A model generated the notes under the pieces. It saw only the letters and a program-made list of their open reading frames with translations. It made no database searches and had not been told where the DNA came from. Below, one piece after another: positions 13,401 through 24,430 of a stretch of DNA of 64,000 nt. Origin of the DNA: Phoronis australis (lineage: Eukaryota; Phoronida; Phoronidae). The stretch covers positions 307,383 through 371,382 of the forward strand of contig NMRA01000449.1 in NCBI GenBank assembly GCA_002633005.1. The letters run 5' to 3'. The position numbers and the translations under genes were made by a program. Within the stretch, counting starts at the first letter, position 1. The number at the start of each line of letters is the position of its first letter.

Positions 13401-16400
13401 GTCGATAGTGATTCTTCGACTAGAGCTGAAAAGACAGCCAAACAATTCCTTCCATCCAGCCAGGACCACAGGCATAGGTCGGTTCGTATACAGAATGACA
13501 CCGAAACATGTCAAGTTTTAAAACCGTTGTTGTTTTCTTGAATAAATAATGAACAATGTTATTGACGGATTTGCTGACTAATTTTCTCCGAGAAACCGCT
13601 GACTGCATGGAACCGTATCTCGAGTCCCGCTTGGTGAACAAAAATGACAAAATGAAGAAATGAAATTAGGCTTTATTTGATAATTAAAACAATCGATCAA
13701 AACTCAGTCGAGCAAACAGGAAATTCTCAGTGCGAACTCTCGCGGCTAGTCTCGGGGTGGCAAGCTCTAATAAAAAATACACCGGTCAAGTGCGGGAGTT
13801 GGCATTCTAGGGCTAGAGGTCTATGGTCTTATTTAAGGACTAGTAGGGCGCTGTGATTCTAGCAGTTGTGACACCCCACAGATTTCTATCAAGCTGAGGC
13901 ATTTTTTGCTTTACCACGGAAGAAGGTTTCGCTTTCATTTTCGTCTCTCACATTTAAGTTTAGAACAACTAATAATATATTTCTTTTCAAGAAATACGGA
14001 GTTCATTAGCTGATTTTTAATCCTTAGTTCGACTTCGCTTCTCATCTGATTTTGTCGAGTTGAGAGTACGCCTACTACCCCTGACCCAGGAGGCTACATC
14101 GAATGACTTCGCATTTTCGATTCTCAACTTTTGGCTGGCAGTTTGAAAATGCTATGTCATTCGATGTCAAAATTTAAGCAAGCAATATGCATTTCGGGAT
14201 GATCGATTCATTCGATTACCGTACCCAATAAGTACAAAAATTAGGTCGCGTCTACATGGCTCCACTCTACCCTCGTAGAAATGTAACTTGAAGGTGCGAA
14301 TCATCTAATCGAGAAATCGTGATTTTTTGTTATAAGCATTATTGGAAGTTATGAAGTGTAAATATGTGAAACATTATATAATGTCTTAACAGTATGATAA
14401 TATGTCAACCGTTTGAAATTTAGTGGCTTTGGCCGTTTACGGTTTCCATTGCAAATTAAAATAACATGGCCCTGCGGTTGACTTGAAAATATTCGTCATT
14501 ATCGGCACTTGAAATGCCCTCCAAAGTTGAGTTTAAAAATCTGACAGAACAAAAAAACGAATGTGTGACAATCCTGAATGTGTTATTAATAACATAAATG
14601 CATATTTCGGACAATGTCGCCACAATCTTTCCAGAAATGTTGTTTTAACAAATCTCTTTCCCGTCCACTTACACGGAAAATCAACGTGAATGGTTTTGTT
14701 AATTCTTACCTAAGGAAATTTATGGACGAAACCATAGATTCGTGTATTGAGGTATTAAAATGTCCCAACGTAACAGTCATACTACATTTGAAATTCAACC
14801 GTGAAAACGCAATAGACACGCTTGTGTTTAAAACCGAGCTGTGTACGCGTAATCTTGCTTTTGTCGAACTTTCGATGAAAACCTCTTTCGAAGTAGTTGT
14901 ACAGTACTTACCGAATGCACAACACGCAAGAGTAATGCACTTAACATTAGCCTGACAAGCACACACTGTACAATACATTGCTTAGTTTTGACAATACTCC
15001 ATGCTTCCGTTTAGATCTGGTTACCGATGAGACCCTCTTGAATAAACACCTTTTGCGATACAAAGTGAAAGGTAGATTTTAGTACCTATTCCCTTTGTTT
15101 GATGGTGCTGTTGAGCAGAAGTTTTGAATCCGGAACATCCACGATATTTTCGTAACGTCAATTTCCCCCGGAGACGAACATTATCTCCATAACTACGTAT
15201 TTCACTCTTACACCCAATCATTCTCCAATGAAAAAGGCAGAATACTTGCCGCTTGACTGATCAGTACATGCCTAGATAACGCTAGTCTCCGAGGAGAAAC
15301 TTGATGCTTCGAAATACCTGAGGTGTTTCAAATGTTGTTGCTGGTGTCCTAACTTGCCGAGTGGCATCACGTATGTTTGGCTTCTTACATTTGACTGCTG
15401 CTCTGTAGTTTTCTGTTACCTGACTGTGTGGAGCGGGTGGTCGGAGTGTTCGACAACGTGTAACGAAGGCGTCAAATACCGCCTCAAAGCTTGCAGGACG
15501 ATGGAAGGCAAAAAGTGCGTAGACACTGCGTGTTTTGGCGACACAAAGGAGTCTCTTATCTGCAATAAAGACCCTAAGATGAAGTGTGCACATTCGGGTA
15601 AGATTATGATTGGGATGGACAAGTGTGCTGTTCGCAAGCGTTGGCAGGTTGATGGTCCAAATCAATTTGACAGATAAGAATTTTTAAAACGCCGTTTGGT
15701 TGGTACTGCAAGGAAGCAGTTACACATCTCAACGAGACAGCACATATATGGATTCAGGAGACCTTCGCACGAGGTCCTAGATCTGCCAATACATCAACAT
15801 CAAAATTAGAATCCATGTCTTTCAGTTTTAGCTGCTGTAAAACGATGAGTACTTTTCCTCTGCACGAGCGCTCTCATGAACGATGTTTTTTCTCTAGAAC
15901 AATAGAGTCTTCTCACAAGCAATTTCTACTTTCACATGCGCAGCAATTAGTCGGTTTGGTCCACATTTGTACTCTCATGAAACAGTTCTTTTCTCAACAC
16001 GGACAGTGTTTTTTGTCCTGAGAATTACTGCAATCGCGTTTGGTGCACTGCGTTATTCAGAACTTTACAAATATTTGTTTGTGAAAAAAACACGTTTAAG
16101 GAACTGTTTTTGTCTGGAAACAAACGTGTTTGAAAGAAAACTACGCTTTACGTGAAAATAGAAAAACTCTTCTTGTAAGGAGTAAATGCCGTTAGAGGTT
16201 CTCGCGGGAGGAAAACGTAATGGCTACTGCATATGCGGTGGTTATTAGTTCAGTACATCCTAGCTATTTTATGTGTGAATTTGCTACTACCGTAGTCTGT
16301 TACGAAACGAATGTGTTTCTGGTAACAGCATTCACACCGAGCTTTCACTAAATGTGTTGTCATTGTTAAAGAAGGTTTTTGATATGCCATATCCAGCTTG

Positions 16401-17550
16401 TCCATTGTCGATTGTTTGAGCAGTCCAGCATAGCGCAGATTTTGTAAGCGTTTCAAATTTCTTACACTGTTTTTCTGCGTCCCCAGTGACAAAATAAAAA
16501 CCGAAGAATTTAACCAATTTTCACAAGCCATTTTGTTTATACTTCGTTATCATGTTGTCTGAAATGTTGTATTTTTGCCGGCCGCCCTCTATGAACCATC
16601 GGCTAATTAGTCTAAATTGAGATCACCAACATTGACAGATCAATGTTTTGACTGCATGGATGTTCGAATGCGTCAATTTTCCATCTCGACGATGGTTTTC
16701 AAGGTATAACTGAAAAACTAAGCCAAGGATCTCCACCGAACTTTCAGAATATGAAGGCAACTATACATCGCGGAACCCTATTGAATTCTCATGAAATCGA
16801 TACCTGGCAAACTGATACTTTGATCATCGGAAGGGTTGAGAGATTCATCGGCTTGACATTATTCACGACTTTCTGACTTTTATTCAAGTGGTTATCGTGT
16901 ACTCATTTCCATTATACCAGATTAGGGCAAATCATTCATCTTTGTATGACTTCAACAATAGTAACTGAAGCTATGGCTGGCAAAGGCTAATGAGATTTTT
17001 CAATTCTGATTGGACCAATTACATTCACTAGTTGATTCCACACTGATTCTGTTGGCTTTTTTTCATTATGAGAATGTGTCAATTTATACTTCAGTACCTA
17101 AATGTGGCAATGTGATTACTGAACGCATAAACAGTGGCGGACAATTTTGGAGCTTGAATCGCGTTTGGCGAGTTGTGCAACTAAAATTTAAAATGTTATT
17201 TGGCGACAGATGTTTGCCAAATGAATAGTAATCTGAAGGTGGATTTGGTGAACAGGTATTCACCTAGTTGAATCCTGCAATGAATATTTCTCAAGTCGGT
17301 AGTCGCAGGCGGCCTGCTTGAAATTGATTGACATCTTAATTCTCATAATATCTGATATTAGAGTGCTATTTCTGTTCCAGGTATGAAATTCCGCCGGAGT
17401 GCTTTTGCGTATTTGCATGCATCGAGCTCTGCATGCCGTGCGTTTCTTCCGTTACTGTTTACGTCGGTAGCCCTTGGTCTTTCATTAACAGTACTCTGTC
17501 AACAACATACAAAGTACACGTCTAAACGCGATTTACAAATATACAATTAA
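7453..17550 (+). CDS. TSP1-repeat type I membrane protein, gene 1 (four exons)
   Basis: Predicted 640-aa cell-surface protein. CDS exons: 7453-7501 (ATG, hydrophobic signal peptide), 8341-9855, 15409-15597, 17381-17550 (stop TAA). Donors are GTAAGT, GTAAGT and GTAAGA; all introns are phase 1, the usual plan for extracellular modules. Exon 2 holds TSP1 repeats at about residues 27-73 ([14 protein letters not shown]), 113-165 and 424-480 ([17 protein letters not shown]). A Lys/Asn-rich spacer and the furin-type site RRKR (412-415) precede the third repeat. Exon 3 holds a fourth repeat (about 529-575). Exon 4 gives one membrane helix (about 605-624) and a 16-residue tail. TSP1 repeats bind glycosaminoglycans or other proteins outside the cell; the partner here is unknown. 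I do not recognise a named orthologue. The 587-base N gap in intron 2 could hide an exon, but gene 2 has the same four-exon plan. The exon 2 acceptor (ATTATAG) is weak but in the right phase. Confidence 0.82.
10755..11341. other. Assembly gap of 587 N
   Basis: A run of N inside intron 2 of TSP1 gene 1, followed directly by eleven C (11342-11352). The C run probably stopped the sequencing read or the assembler. Apparent open frames across it are artefacts of N. Confidence 0.98.
11353..15408. other. Rest of intron 2 of TSP1 gene 1
   Basis: I see no exon with good splice sites in this part of the intron. The frame at 14614-14955 (+) is 113 codons from ATG, fairly free of low complexity, but it has no recognised motif, no neighbour relation and no splice support, so I leave it uncalled. 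Confidence 0.45.
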
Positions 17551-17696
17551 CAACTGACATGCAGAAAGTTTAGAAATCTTAGAGAGGTCACTAGCTCACC
17601 AAGATGCGGAAACGTTTTGTTCAATCAGTGTTTGTTACAGTGACTTTAACAATTACTTGAAGAATAGTAAATTTTCTGGAAAATCTAGTTGAAGAT

Positions 17697-17702
17697 AATA
17701 AA
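17697..17702 (+). terminator. Poly(A) signal AATAAA, TSP1 gene 1
   Basis: Canonical AATAAA about 150 bases after the TAA stop of TSP1 gene 1. It lies only about 200 bases before the start codon of TSP1 gene 2, so the two tandem genes are packed head to tail. Confidence 0.5.
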
Positions 17703-17866
17703 GATTTGTTGGGACCGTTTTTCATTTTCTCGGACTTTTGCTTCATTTCGTACGTTTTTCATAGCAAAAATTATAGTCCATGTCACAAGCAAAGCTCTAC
17801 AGAATATAACTACACCACGTGATCAGCGCGTCACTTAGCCATGGACAAAGTTTGACGTGTTGTTGG

Positions 17867-17874
17867 TATATATA
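17867..17874 (+). promoter_or_regulatory. Possible TATA box, TSP1 gene 2
   Basis: TATATATA lies 30 bases before the ATG at 17904. If it is used, the 5' leader is very short. AT-rich surroundings make chance occurrence easy. Confidence 0.3.
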
Positions 17875-17903
17875 TTGGCAATACACTAGTACGGTTCTGA
17901 ATA

Positions 17904-20900
17904 ATGACGCGTACTTTTCGAAAACAGCGTCTAACCGGAGTTACTTCTGCCATTCTGTTATCATTTTGTGCAACAGTATTTTCCGTCAGAACATCTGGTA
18001 AGTTTTTGAGTGTACCTTTTGATACTTTCTCACTAACCATAGACTTACGAAGACCCCCGCAAACATAAAGGCCCCGTGGGTACTGTTTTTTAAACAAGGG
18101 CCGAAAAAAAACCCATGAGGGTTCTTTCGGGATCACTTTGCTATTCTGGTATGGGACAAAGGTTTGAAACATGTGACAAACATTTTTTTTCAATATTGTT
18201 CTTAAAGGGATCTCGAATGTACAGGTATTCATCGACGACTTCAATTGTCATTGGAGGCGTCGCTGAACTACTCTTATAGAAGTGAAACTACCATAAAAGT
18301 GAAACCTGGCTGTTATTTCATGTCAATCAAATTTAAACTCTATGTGGAAAAAATAGCAGCATCCGATTCCATCATCACTGATTTGAATTTCAAACCTCAA
18401 GTGCAATCGCTTATTCTTCTCATAGCACTTTCAAAGCACAAAGCTCAAAGATGACGCTCTGGCAAACAATATAAGTTTCCGAAAGATCCCCCACTATTTC
18501 CCATAGAGCATCATGTGGGGTACTTTTTCCACTTTTCCATTGTGATACAAAAAAGGAAAACCCTTTTACGTTTGTAGGGTATGTCACGATAACCAAAATG
18601 CATCTAGTATCTTAATGAAGTGTCATTGCCAATTTTCTTCAGTAGCTGTGAAAAACACAACGTGGACACAATGGTCGAGTTGCACGAGTTCTTGCGGCAA
18701 CGGAGTGCGCGTGCGCAGTCAGCAGTGCACCGCCGGGACATCGTGTATCGTTAAGCAAGCGTACCAAATACGTGAGTGCATCCCGTCGGTTAATTGTTTA
18801 AGCAAAAAAACGAAACATCTGAAAAATTGGTCATTAACCAGGCGTCAAGAAATATACCAAATTTTGAACAATATGATAAATGCTCGGAAATATATTTATC
18901 TTAAAAGTAGCAAGACTAATCAAGAAGCGTGGTCTCCGTGGACACCATGGTCTGAATGCGACTGCTTAACTATGACCAGAACGCGAAACAGGAACTGCGT
19001 AAAACGTTGTAAGGGGCACGGAATAGAAACCGAATCGTGTCAAGATTTCAATTGCACTGCACAAAACGTTCATTCGGTTAAAACGGACAGAAGTGGTACC
19101 CACACAGTTTCTAGTGCACAATCCAGTGATTTTGGTCCCACCGACTTGTTTGAGTTTGAAGAAACTAGTTCAGATTGTGGAGGAGACAACTGCGACTCAC
19201 CGGAAATTATGAGAAAGCAGTCTGACAACCACACGTTAAAAGAGCAGCTAAGAAGCTCAGTATCGAAGGCCAAGTTTCATTACGTCAGCTCTCTCATGAA
19301 CTTACTTTCCGAAATGAACAGAAACATGTTTTCAATGTTTGAAAAGTCTCGTAAAAAAAGAAGCACAACTGTGTTTGTATCTAACGAAGACAAAAGGAAC
19401 AAATCTCGCCATGCACTGAAGTGGTCTCAGTGGTCTCAGTGGACTGAATGCTCCGCAACCTGTGGAACAGGTCACATAGTCAGGTCGAGACATTGCATGG
19501 AGTACAGATTGGAGGCTCTCAAAGAACGGAAATACTTGAGAAAGAAGAAGGAAAAGAAAACAGGGCGGCAAGTGAAGCCCGGAAATTGTGTTGGTGAAGA
19601 TCACGCGATCCTAGATTGTCCAACGAACCGCTCTCGCTGTCCTTATCACCCCACGCCAGATGAACTCATCAGTGATGAAAAGGTTGCATATATAGTGAAC
19701 GTGGTTTCCAATAAAACGATGGATGGTGGTCGCCTTGCCTCAAAATTCAATGTGAAAGGCTCCAGGGAGCAAGAGATACACATAGCTCCAGGTAGTGTCA
19801 ATCAGGCCAAATATTCACGAAATTGATACTAAACTAGCATGTCTTCCATGAAATTGAATTTCATTATAATTTAACTTTTATCCTCTCTCAATGCGTTAGT
19901 GTGCGGTTCGGAATTATGCAGATTAAGTTTAAAAGAGGCCTATTAAAAACACAGTTCTTCATGCATTTTAAGCACAGGTGTTAGCAAAGTGAAATGATGA
20001 CATAACACTCTCAGTTGAAACTTTTCATAGTTAGCCGCACCGTCATTCAGTGGTTGAAATAATGGAAAGCGACGCTCTTTCGGTGTAACTAGACCGTCAG
20101 TTTACCACTTACATCAATCATCTTCCTTTAGATGGAAATATCCTGTCGATTTGGGAAAACTGGACTCCGTGTTGTAACGGCATTAAGTTTCGTAGCATTG
20201 TTTGCGACAACAAGACCGCGTTTAGGAACTTCTACAGGAACGAGAGAAAGCATCACCGGTGTCTTAACATGAAGAAGATAATGATATGCAAGAAAGACTA
20301 TTGCAGACATCGGAACAGCACCAAAAAACATCACGGTACACATCGCAAAGGCACCAGGTCTGGTAAGTTCAACAGTCGAGTCTTTCGTAGAAAATATCGA
20401 CGTAGGACAAAACTGTTATTTTTAAATATAGTCTGTTAACTTTAGTTTGAATAAGAGTTGACATATCGATGTGTATAATTTCCACCAACAGAGCACCACC
20501 ACTACTGGTGGAAAAATTTTGCGCAGTATAAGTGAATTGACACTTCGCGATCACCCAAACAACAGACCCAGTTATTCTTTAGCTTAACATTCCCCCAATT
20601 TATGTTTCACGAAGAATTCAAGATAGTCGGCCTTTCCTCAGTTATCGAGCCCACGGCGTGAGTTATCGATGCTGAGTCCTAATACATTTTCAAAACATCT
20701 GCTCCAAACTGGTACCCGTTGACAAGGATTACAGATCCTATTTTTGTAATAAAGATTCAAATTACCCGATAGCTATTAAAGTCATGCTTATCGAGTAAAT
20801 CCGGACTTAACATCCTTTAAGACACCTCGATGACGATTCCCAGTTCACCTGAAAGAAACATCTGCATATCAGCGAATTAACTTTGAACAAGTGTAACCAT

Positions 20901-22443
20901 TCATGACAAAATCTTCAGTAATGGAATCATATCAAGGATCTAGATACCATTGCTTTCCGACGTGAACGAAACGTGACGGTCTGTATCTGTGTTAATTAGA
21001 GATTCTGCAACGTTTTGTTCAACCAGGCTTCAGCTGAGAATGCACTCGGATATGATGTGCACGGTAGGAGAACGTGACGTTTCAAAATTCCCATGGTAAC
21101 GGAAGTGGACAATAAAGTCTATGACATCTTTTTCTTTCTGATACTAAGTGAGTCCGTTTTTATTTATTTCGGCTCCTATGTACTGAGTATTTGACGGCGT
21201 GCTCTTTTAAGTCTTCTGATATCTAACACATTAAACAGTACACACCATGGATTTTTGCACATTTCGAATTACAGGTGGCCACAGACTAAATGTATGACGT
21301 AAAATTTAGCCAAATCCATGATTATTTTGTGTCATTAGCTCGAAATTTTGATTTCTCTTTCAATTTCGGCAATTTTCACATTTCCCGCCATGTGACTTCA
21401 TGGGTTGAACACAAGAGATCAGCGACTAGTATTGAACAACGCCGGAGAGTAGGGAATTTGAAAGCGACAACTATTATGAGCAAGAAATGAACAAATACTA
21501 TGAAGAAACGTACGAGAATGGTGGCCAGGATGACGAAATGGGGTTGCACGAAAGCGAAAACGAGTTTGATATGTTTTCAGCTGCGTACTTTTCTACTTTG
21601 AGGTCTTACGAACTGGATCCTCCCGCGAGAGAAGCGGCCTCGGGCTTGGCCAGTCAACCCAGTCATCCAACAGACGATCCTGAATAAAGAGCCGATGTTT
21701 CTGAATGATAAATATTGTCCTTTATTGAACCAGGCCTTCATCGTAACATCTCCTGTGACTGGAGTCGAAACACTAGTCCTCAAAGTGGGCAGAACACAGA
21801 GTGGCTCCGGACAGAATCGCTTGGTCCACGCTGAGGTCCCACACTCTCGTTCGGCGCACGAAGCGATGCCACTACTCAGTGCGTAACTTTGGTGTCCTTC
21901 GGAACACCGAGACGTTCTCCGTCTGACTGCTGTTGCTGCAGCCTCCGCAAACACATCTTTTCATCCCTCTACGAACCTTCTCGACGCTAAATATACTTTA
22001 CTTTCAGTTCACTCTATACACTTAGTTGCTGATCCGAACAGTGTGCCAAACGACTTGGGTTCAACCCATGACGTTGTACATAATTTTTTTTTTTTCAATT
22101 TTTACGTGTTTCTTTATGAGCTGTGCACTAAAGGCACTGAAATCAAGTAAGATATAATAATAAAATTTATTTTGAGGTACTAGAGTCATGTTGCGTACAC
22201 TTTAAGGCAATATCGATATCTTTCATTTCAGTTGTTCCGTTGGCAATACTGGCCAAAGGTCACAACCATACACAGGCACGCTATTTAGACAAACTCACCA
22301 AACCAATTTTCTTAACACTGCCCGTCGCCACTGCTGTTGCCGTGATTTCCTTTATTGTTGCCATCGTAACATGGTTGGTGATGAATATAAAGTACAGAGT
22401 ACAGGAAGCGGATGATATAAAAATAGTTCCTACGGTTTACTGA
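17904..22443 (+). CDS. TSP1-repeat type I membrane protein, gene 2 (four exons)
   Basis: Predicted 561-aa paralogue of gene 1. CDS exons: 17904-17997 (signal peptide after a basic N-terminus), 18643-19791, 20132-20362, 22232-22443 (stop TGA). All introns are phase 1; the exon 2 donor is GTAGTG, weaker than the GTAAGT at the other two. Exon 2 encodes TSP1 repeats at about residues 39-88 (WTQWSSCTSSCGNG), 128-170 and 292-360 (WSQWTECSATCGTG). A furin-type RKKR at 268-271 precedes the third, as in gene 1. Exon 3 encodes a short fourth repeat (WENWTPCCNG) that lacks the usual TCG element. Exon 4 encodes a juxtamembrane stretch, a strong helix at 517-542 and a 19-residue tail ending in PTVY. The first TSP1 repeat is clearly similar to that of gene 1 (shared VRVRSQ). 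Intron 3 carries a TTAA-flanked insertion in this haplotype. No named orthologue is recognised. Confidence 0.85.
21235..22201. mobile_element. TTAA-flanked insertion, piggyBac-like non-autonomous element
   Basis: This 967-bp segment sits in intron 3 of TSP1 gene 2 in copy A and is absent from copy B, where the site reads TCAA (29061-29064). It is bracketed by TTAA at 21231-21234 and 22202-22205, the target duplication of piggyBac elements. The ends are imperfect inverted repeats: GTACACACCATG at left, and GTACGCAACATG when the right end is reverse-complemented. Inside is a frame (21487-21687) rich in acidic residues and Tyr that ends in TAA; I do not recognise it. The transposase core is not visible, so the element is probably non-autonomous. 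The superfamily call rests on TTAA and the ends only. Confidence 0.6.
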
Positions 22444-22561
22444 CGATGGACTCGTTACGGGTAAAATCATCGCCTAATTCGACATCCAGTTTCGCAAGTG
22501 ATATCGTTGTTTTCTGACTGGTACTGATGCGAAAGAAGGATGCTTTAAATTATAGAAACGT

Positions 22562-22567
22562 AATAAA
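22562..22567 (+). terminator. Poly(A) signal AATAAA, TSP1 gene 2
   Basis: AATAAA lies about 120 bases after the TGA stop of TSP1 gene 2. In haplotype copy B the same place (29421-29426) reads AATTAA, so the signal is polymorphic. Confidence 0.5.
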
Positions 22568-22867
22568 CTATCCAAAAGCTTTGTTGTCTGTCCTCTGATT
22601 TTTTGAAACACGGTGCAACTTCCTTAATAGTTGGATAACAATATCATGTATGTTATCCTCGCTCCGTCCATATGAAATGATATCGCTGTGGGGATCGCTT
22701 CATGTTTCGATCACTGTTGCTCCGTTTTTTTTTTTCGATTCCTTGTCTCCCCTTGTTGCCATGTTCTGATTGGTCAGATCCCAAACGGCGAAATCTGACC
22801 CGAGTCCTCCGGGCGGCAAAAGTGGAAAGAAATATTCCTCTCTAAGTTAGCCAATACCATATCATAC

Positions 22868-23010
22868 AACAACATGTTTTGCACTGCACAAGACCACTTG
22901 CATATAAGTCACATTTCATAGAACTGTTTGGCAAGAGTTAAAAAAGAAACCATTCTAAATAATTTTGCCATATAAGGTAAGCGTAGTTCCAGTAAAACCT
23001 ACAATAATGT
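22868..23010 (-). mobile_element. LTR-like remnant at the left side of the Ty3/gypsy element
   Basis: About 130 bases from ACAACAACATGTTTTGCA onward match the block at 27360-27475 to the right of the element (same CACAAGACCAC, GTCACATTTCATAGAA and AAGGTAAG landmarks), with many substitutions. Two matching blocks flanking gag-pol are what LTRs would give, but the left one lacks the TGCAATGTCG start seen at right, so it is truncated or belongs to a sister element. Copy B has the same remnant near 29780-29910. Confidence 0.5.
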
Positions 23011-23739
23011 TACATCTCTTGTTGTTTGACAAGCAAGAAAGTAGCGCAAACAAAACTAAATCAACAACTATTCACCTTAATAAACAAATTATCATCCTAA
23101 CAGATCTTTTACTCAACAAGACTATCAGCTGTGAATCACGAAAAATAATCTCCCATCAACAGGTAGTGTTTATTACCATATCCAAACAAAACACATACAA
23201 CCGTGTTCCATGAAAGAAGGTTTTTCAAACAATTTCATCGGTTTTCTTGGCTGGAAGCTCCGATGTTTCAAACAACACATCTGTTAATCATATCTTCAAT
23301 TTGCTCGTTCATACCCGGCCAAACTATTATATCACGAGGTCTTTATTTTGTCCGTGTCTTTCCCGTATATGATTGGTGTAGCATACCTGTGCATACGGAG
23401 TGTAGTGGGAATTTACTTATTCATTTATTTATTTATTAATGTAACATTTACAATGAGGGTATCCCCATCAGTTCACACTGCTTTTCATGGGGCCCTCAGT
23501 AAAAACACACACACAGTAAGACAAACTAACAGAGTTACAAAATAAAAGGCAATATTTAAATTATCAGCAAAGAATAAGAAATTATCATGGAAAGACCGAT
23601 GAAACAAAATAAAAAAATAAAACATGATAAATACAAGATAATAAAAATAAGACAAGATGATTAACTAACATATAAATTTTAATATTTAATAAAACAGACA
23701 ATAAATAGTTAATAAAAGTAAGTCATATCAAATATATAC

Positions 23740-23807
23740 ACGCATATATACACATACATATGCACACACATACAGAAGTAGATACACACATACATACATA
23801 CATACAC

Positions 23808-23840
<33 letters not shown>

Positions 23841-23850
23841 AATATATAAA
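23740..23850. repeat. CATA-type microsatellite
   Basis: A run of ACATACAT and related tetranucleotides, interrupted in places. It lies in the part of haplotype A that copy B lacks. Long open frames through it are low-complexity artefacts. Confidence 0.9.
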
Positions 23851-24430
23851 TACACACATACATGTAAATACATAAATACAAACATACACACGAATGCACA
23901 ACTACATACGCATATATACCTACATGTATGAATAAAAATAGTCTGATCTGGGGATATTGAATGTAAGTTAGTTAAATTGATTACTTATAACTCTTTTAAA
24001 GGTTATCAAGAATGATGCAAACTTGGCATCGGAAAGGAGAGTGTTCCATAAATAGGACCCGCTGTAGAAAAAAAAATCAGTTTCGTTTCTGGGTTTCTGA
24101 AGATTGAAGTTGGATGACAATAAGGACCTACATGTAGTGTTGTAGCGAGTAGTAGTGATCATAAACTTAAGTATGCTGGGATAAGACGTTTAAAACATTT
24201 GTACATACAACAGACAGAAAGGAATTTATGTCTCGTGTGTATTTTCATTATTCCAGTCTCCGTATCAAGGTTTTCAATGTTAATATCTCTCACACCAACT
24301 CCCAGAATAATCCTGGCAGCTCTACTTTAGATAACCTGATGGTTTTCATATCCTTGTCTGATGCAACGCCCCACACCGGGAAGGTGAGGCTGAAAGATAG
24401 CATTGAAAAGGGGTTTCAGTGTTACTCTGT

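Noticed and set aside
14614..14955. 113-codon plus-strand frame in intron 2 of TSP1 gene 1
   Set aside because: No recognised domain, splice context or conservation evidence; could be chance.
23709..23891. Minus-strand frame rich in Tyr, Val, Cys and Met
   Set aside because: It reads through the CATA microsatellite.
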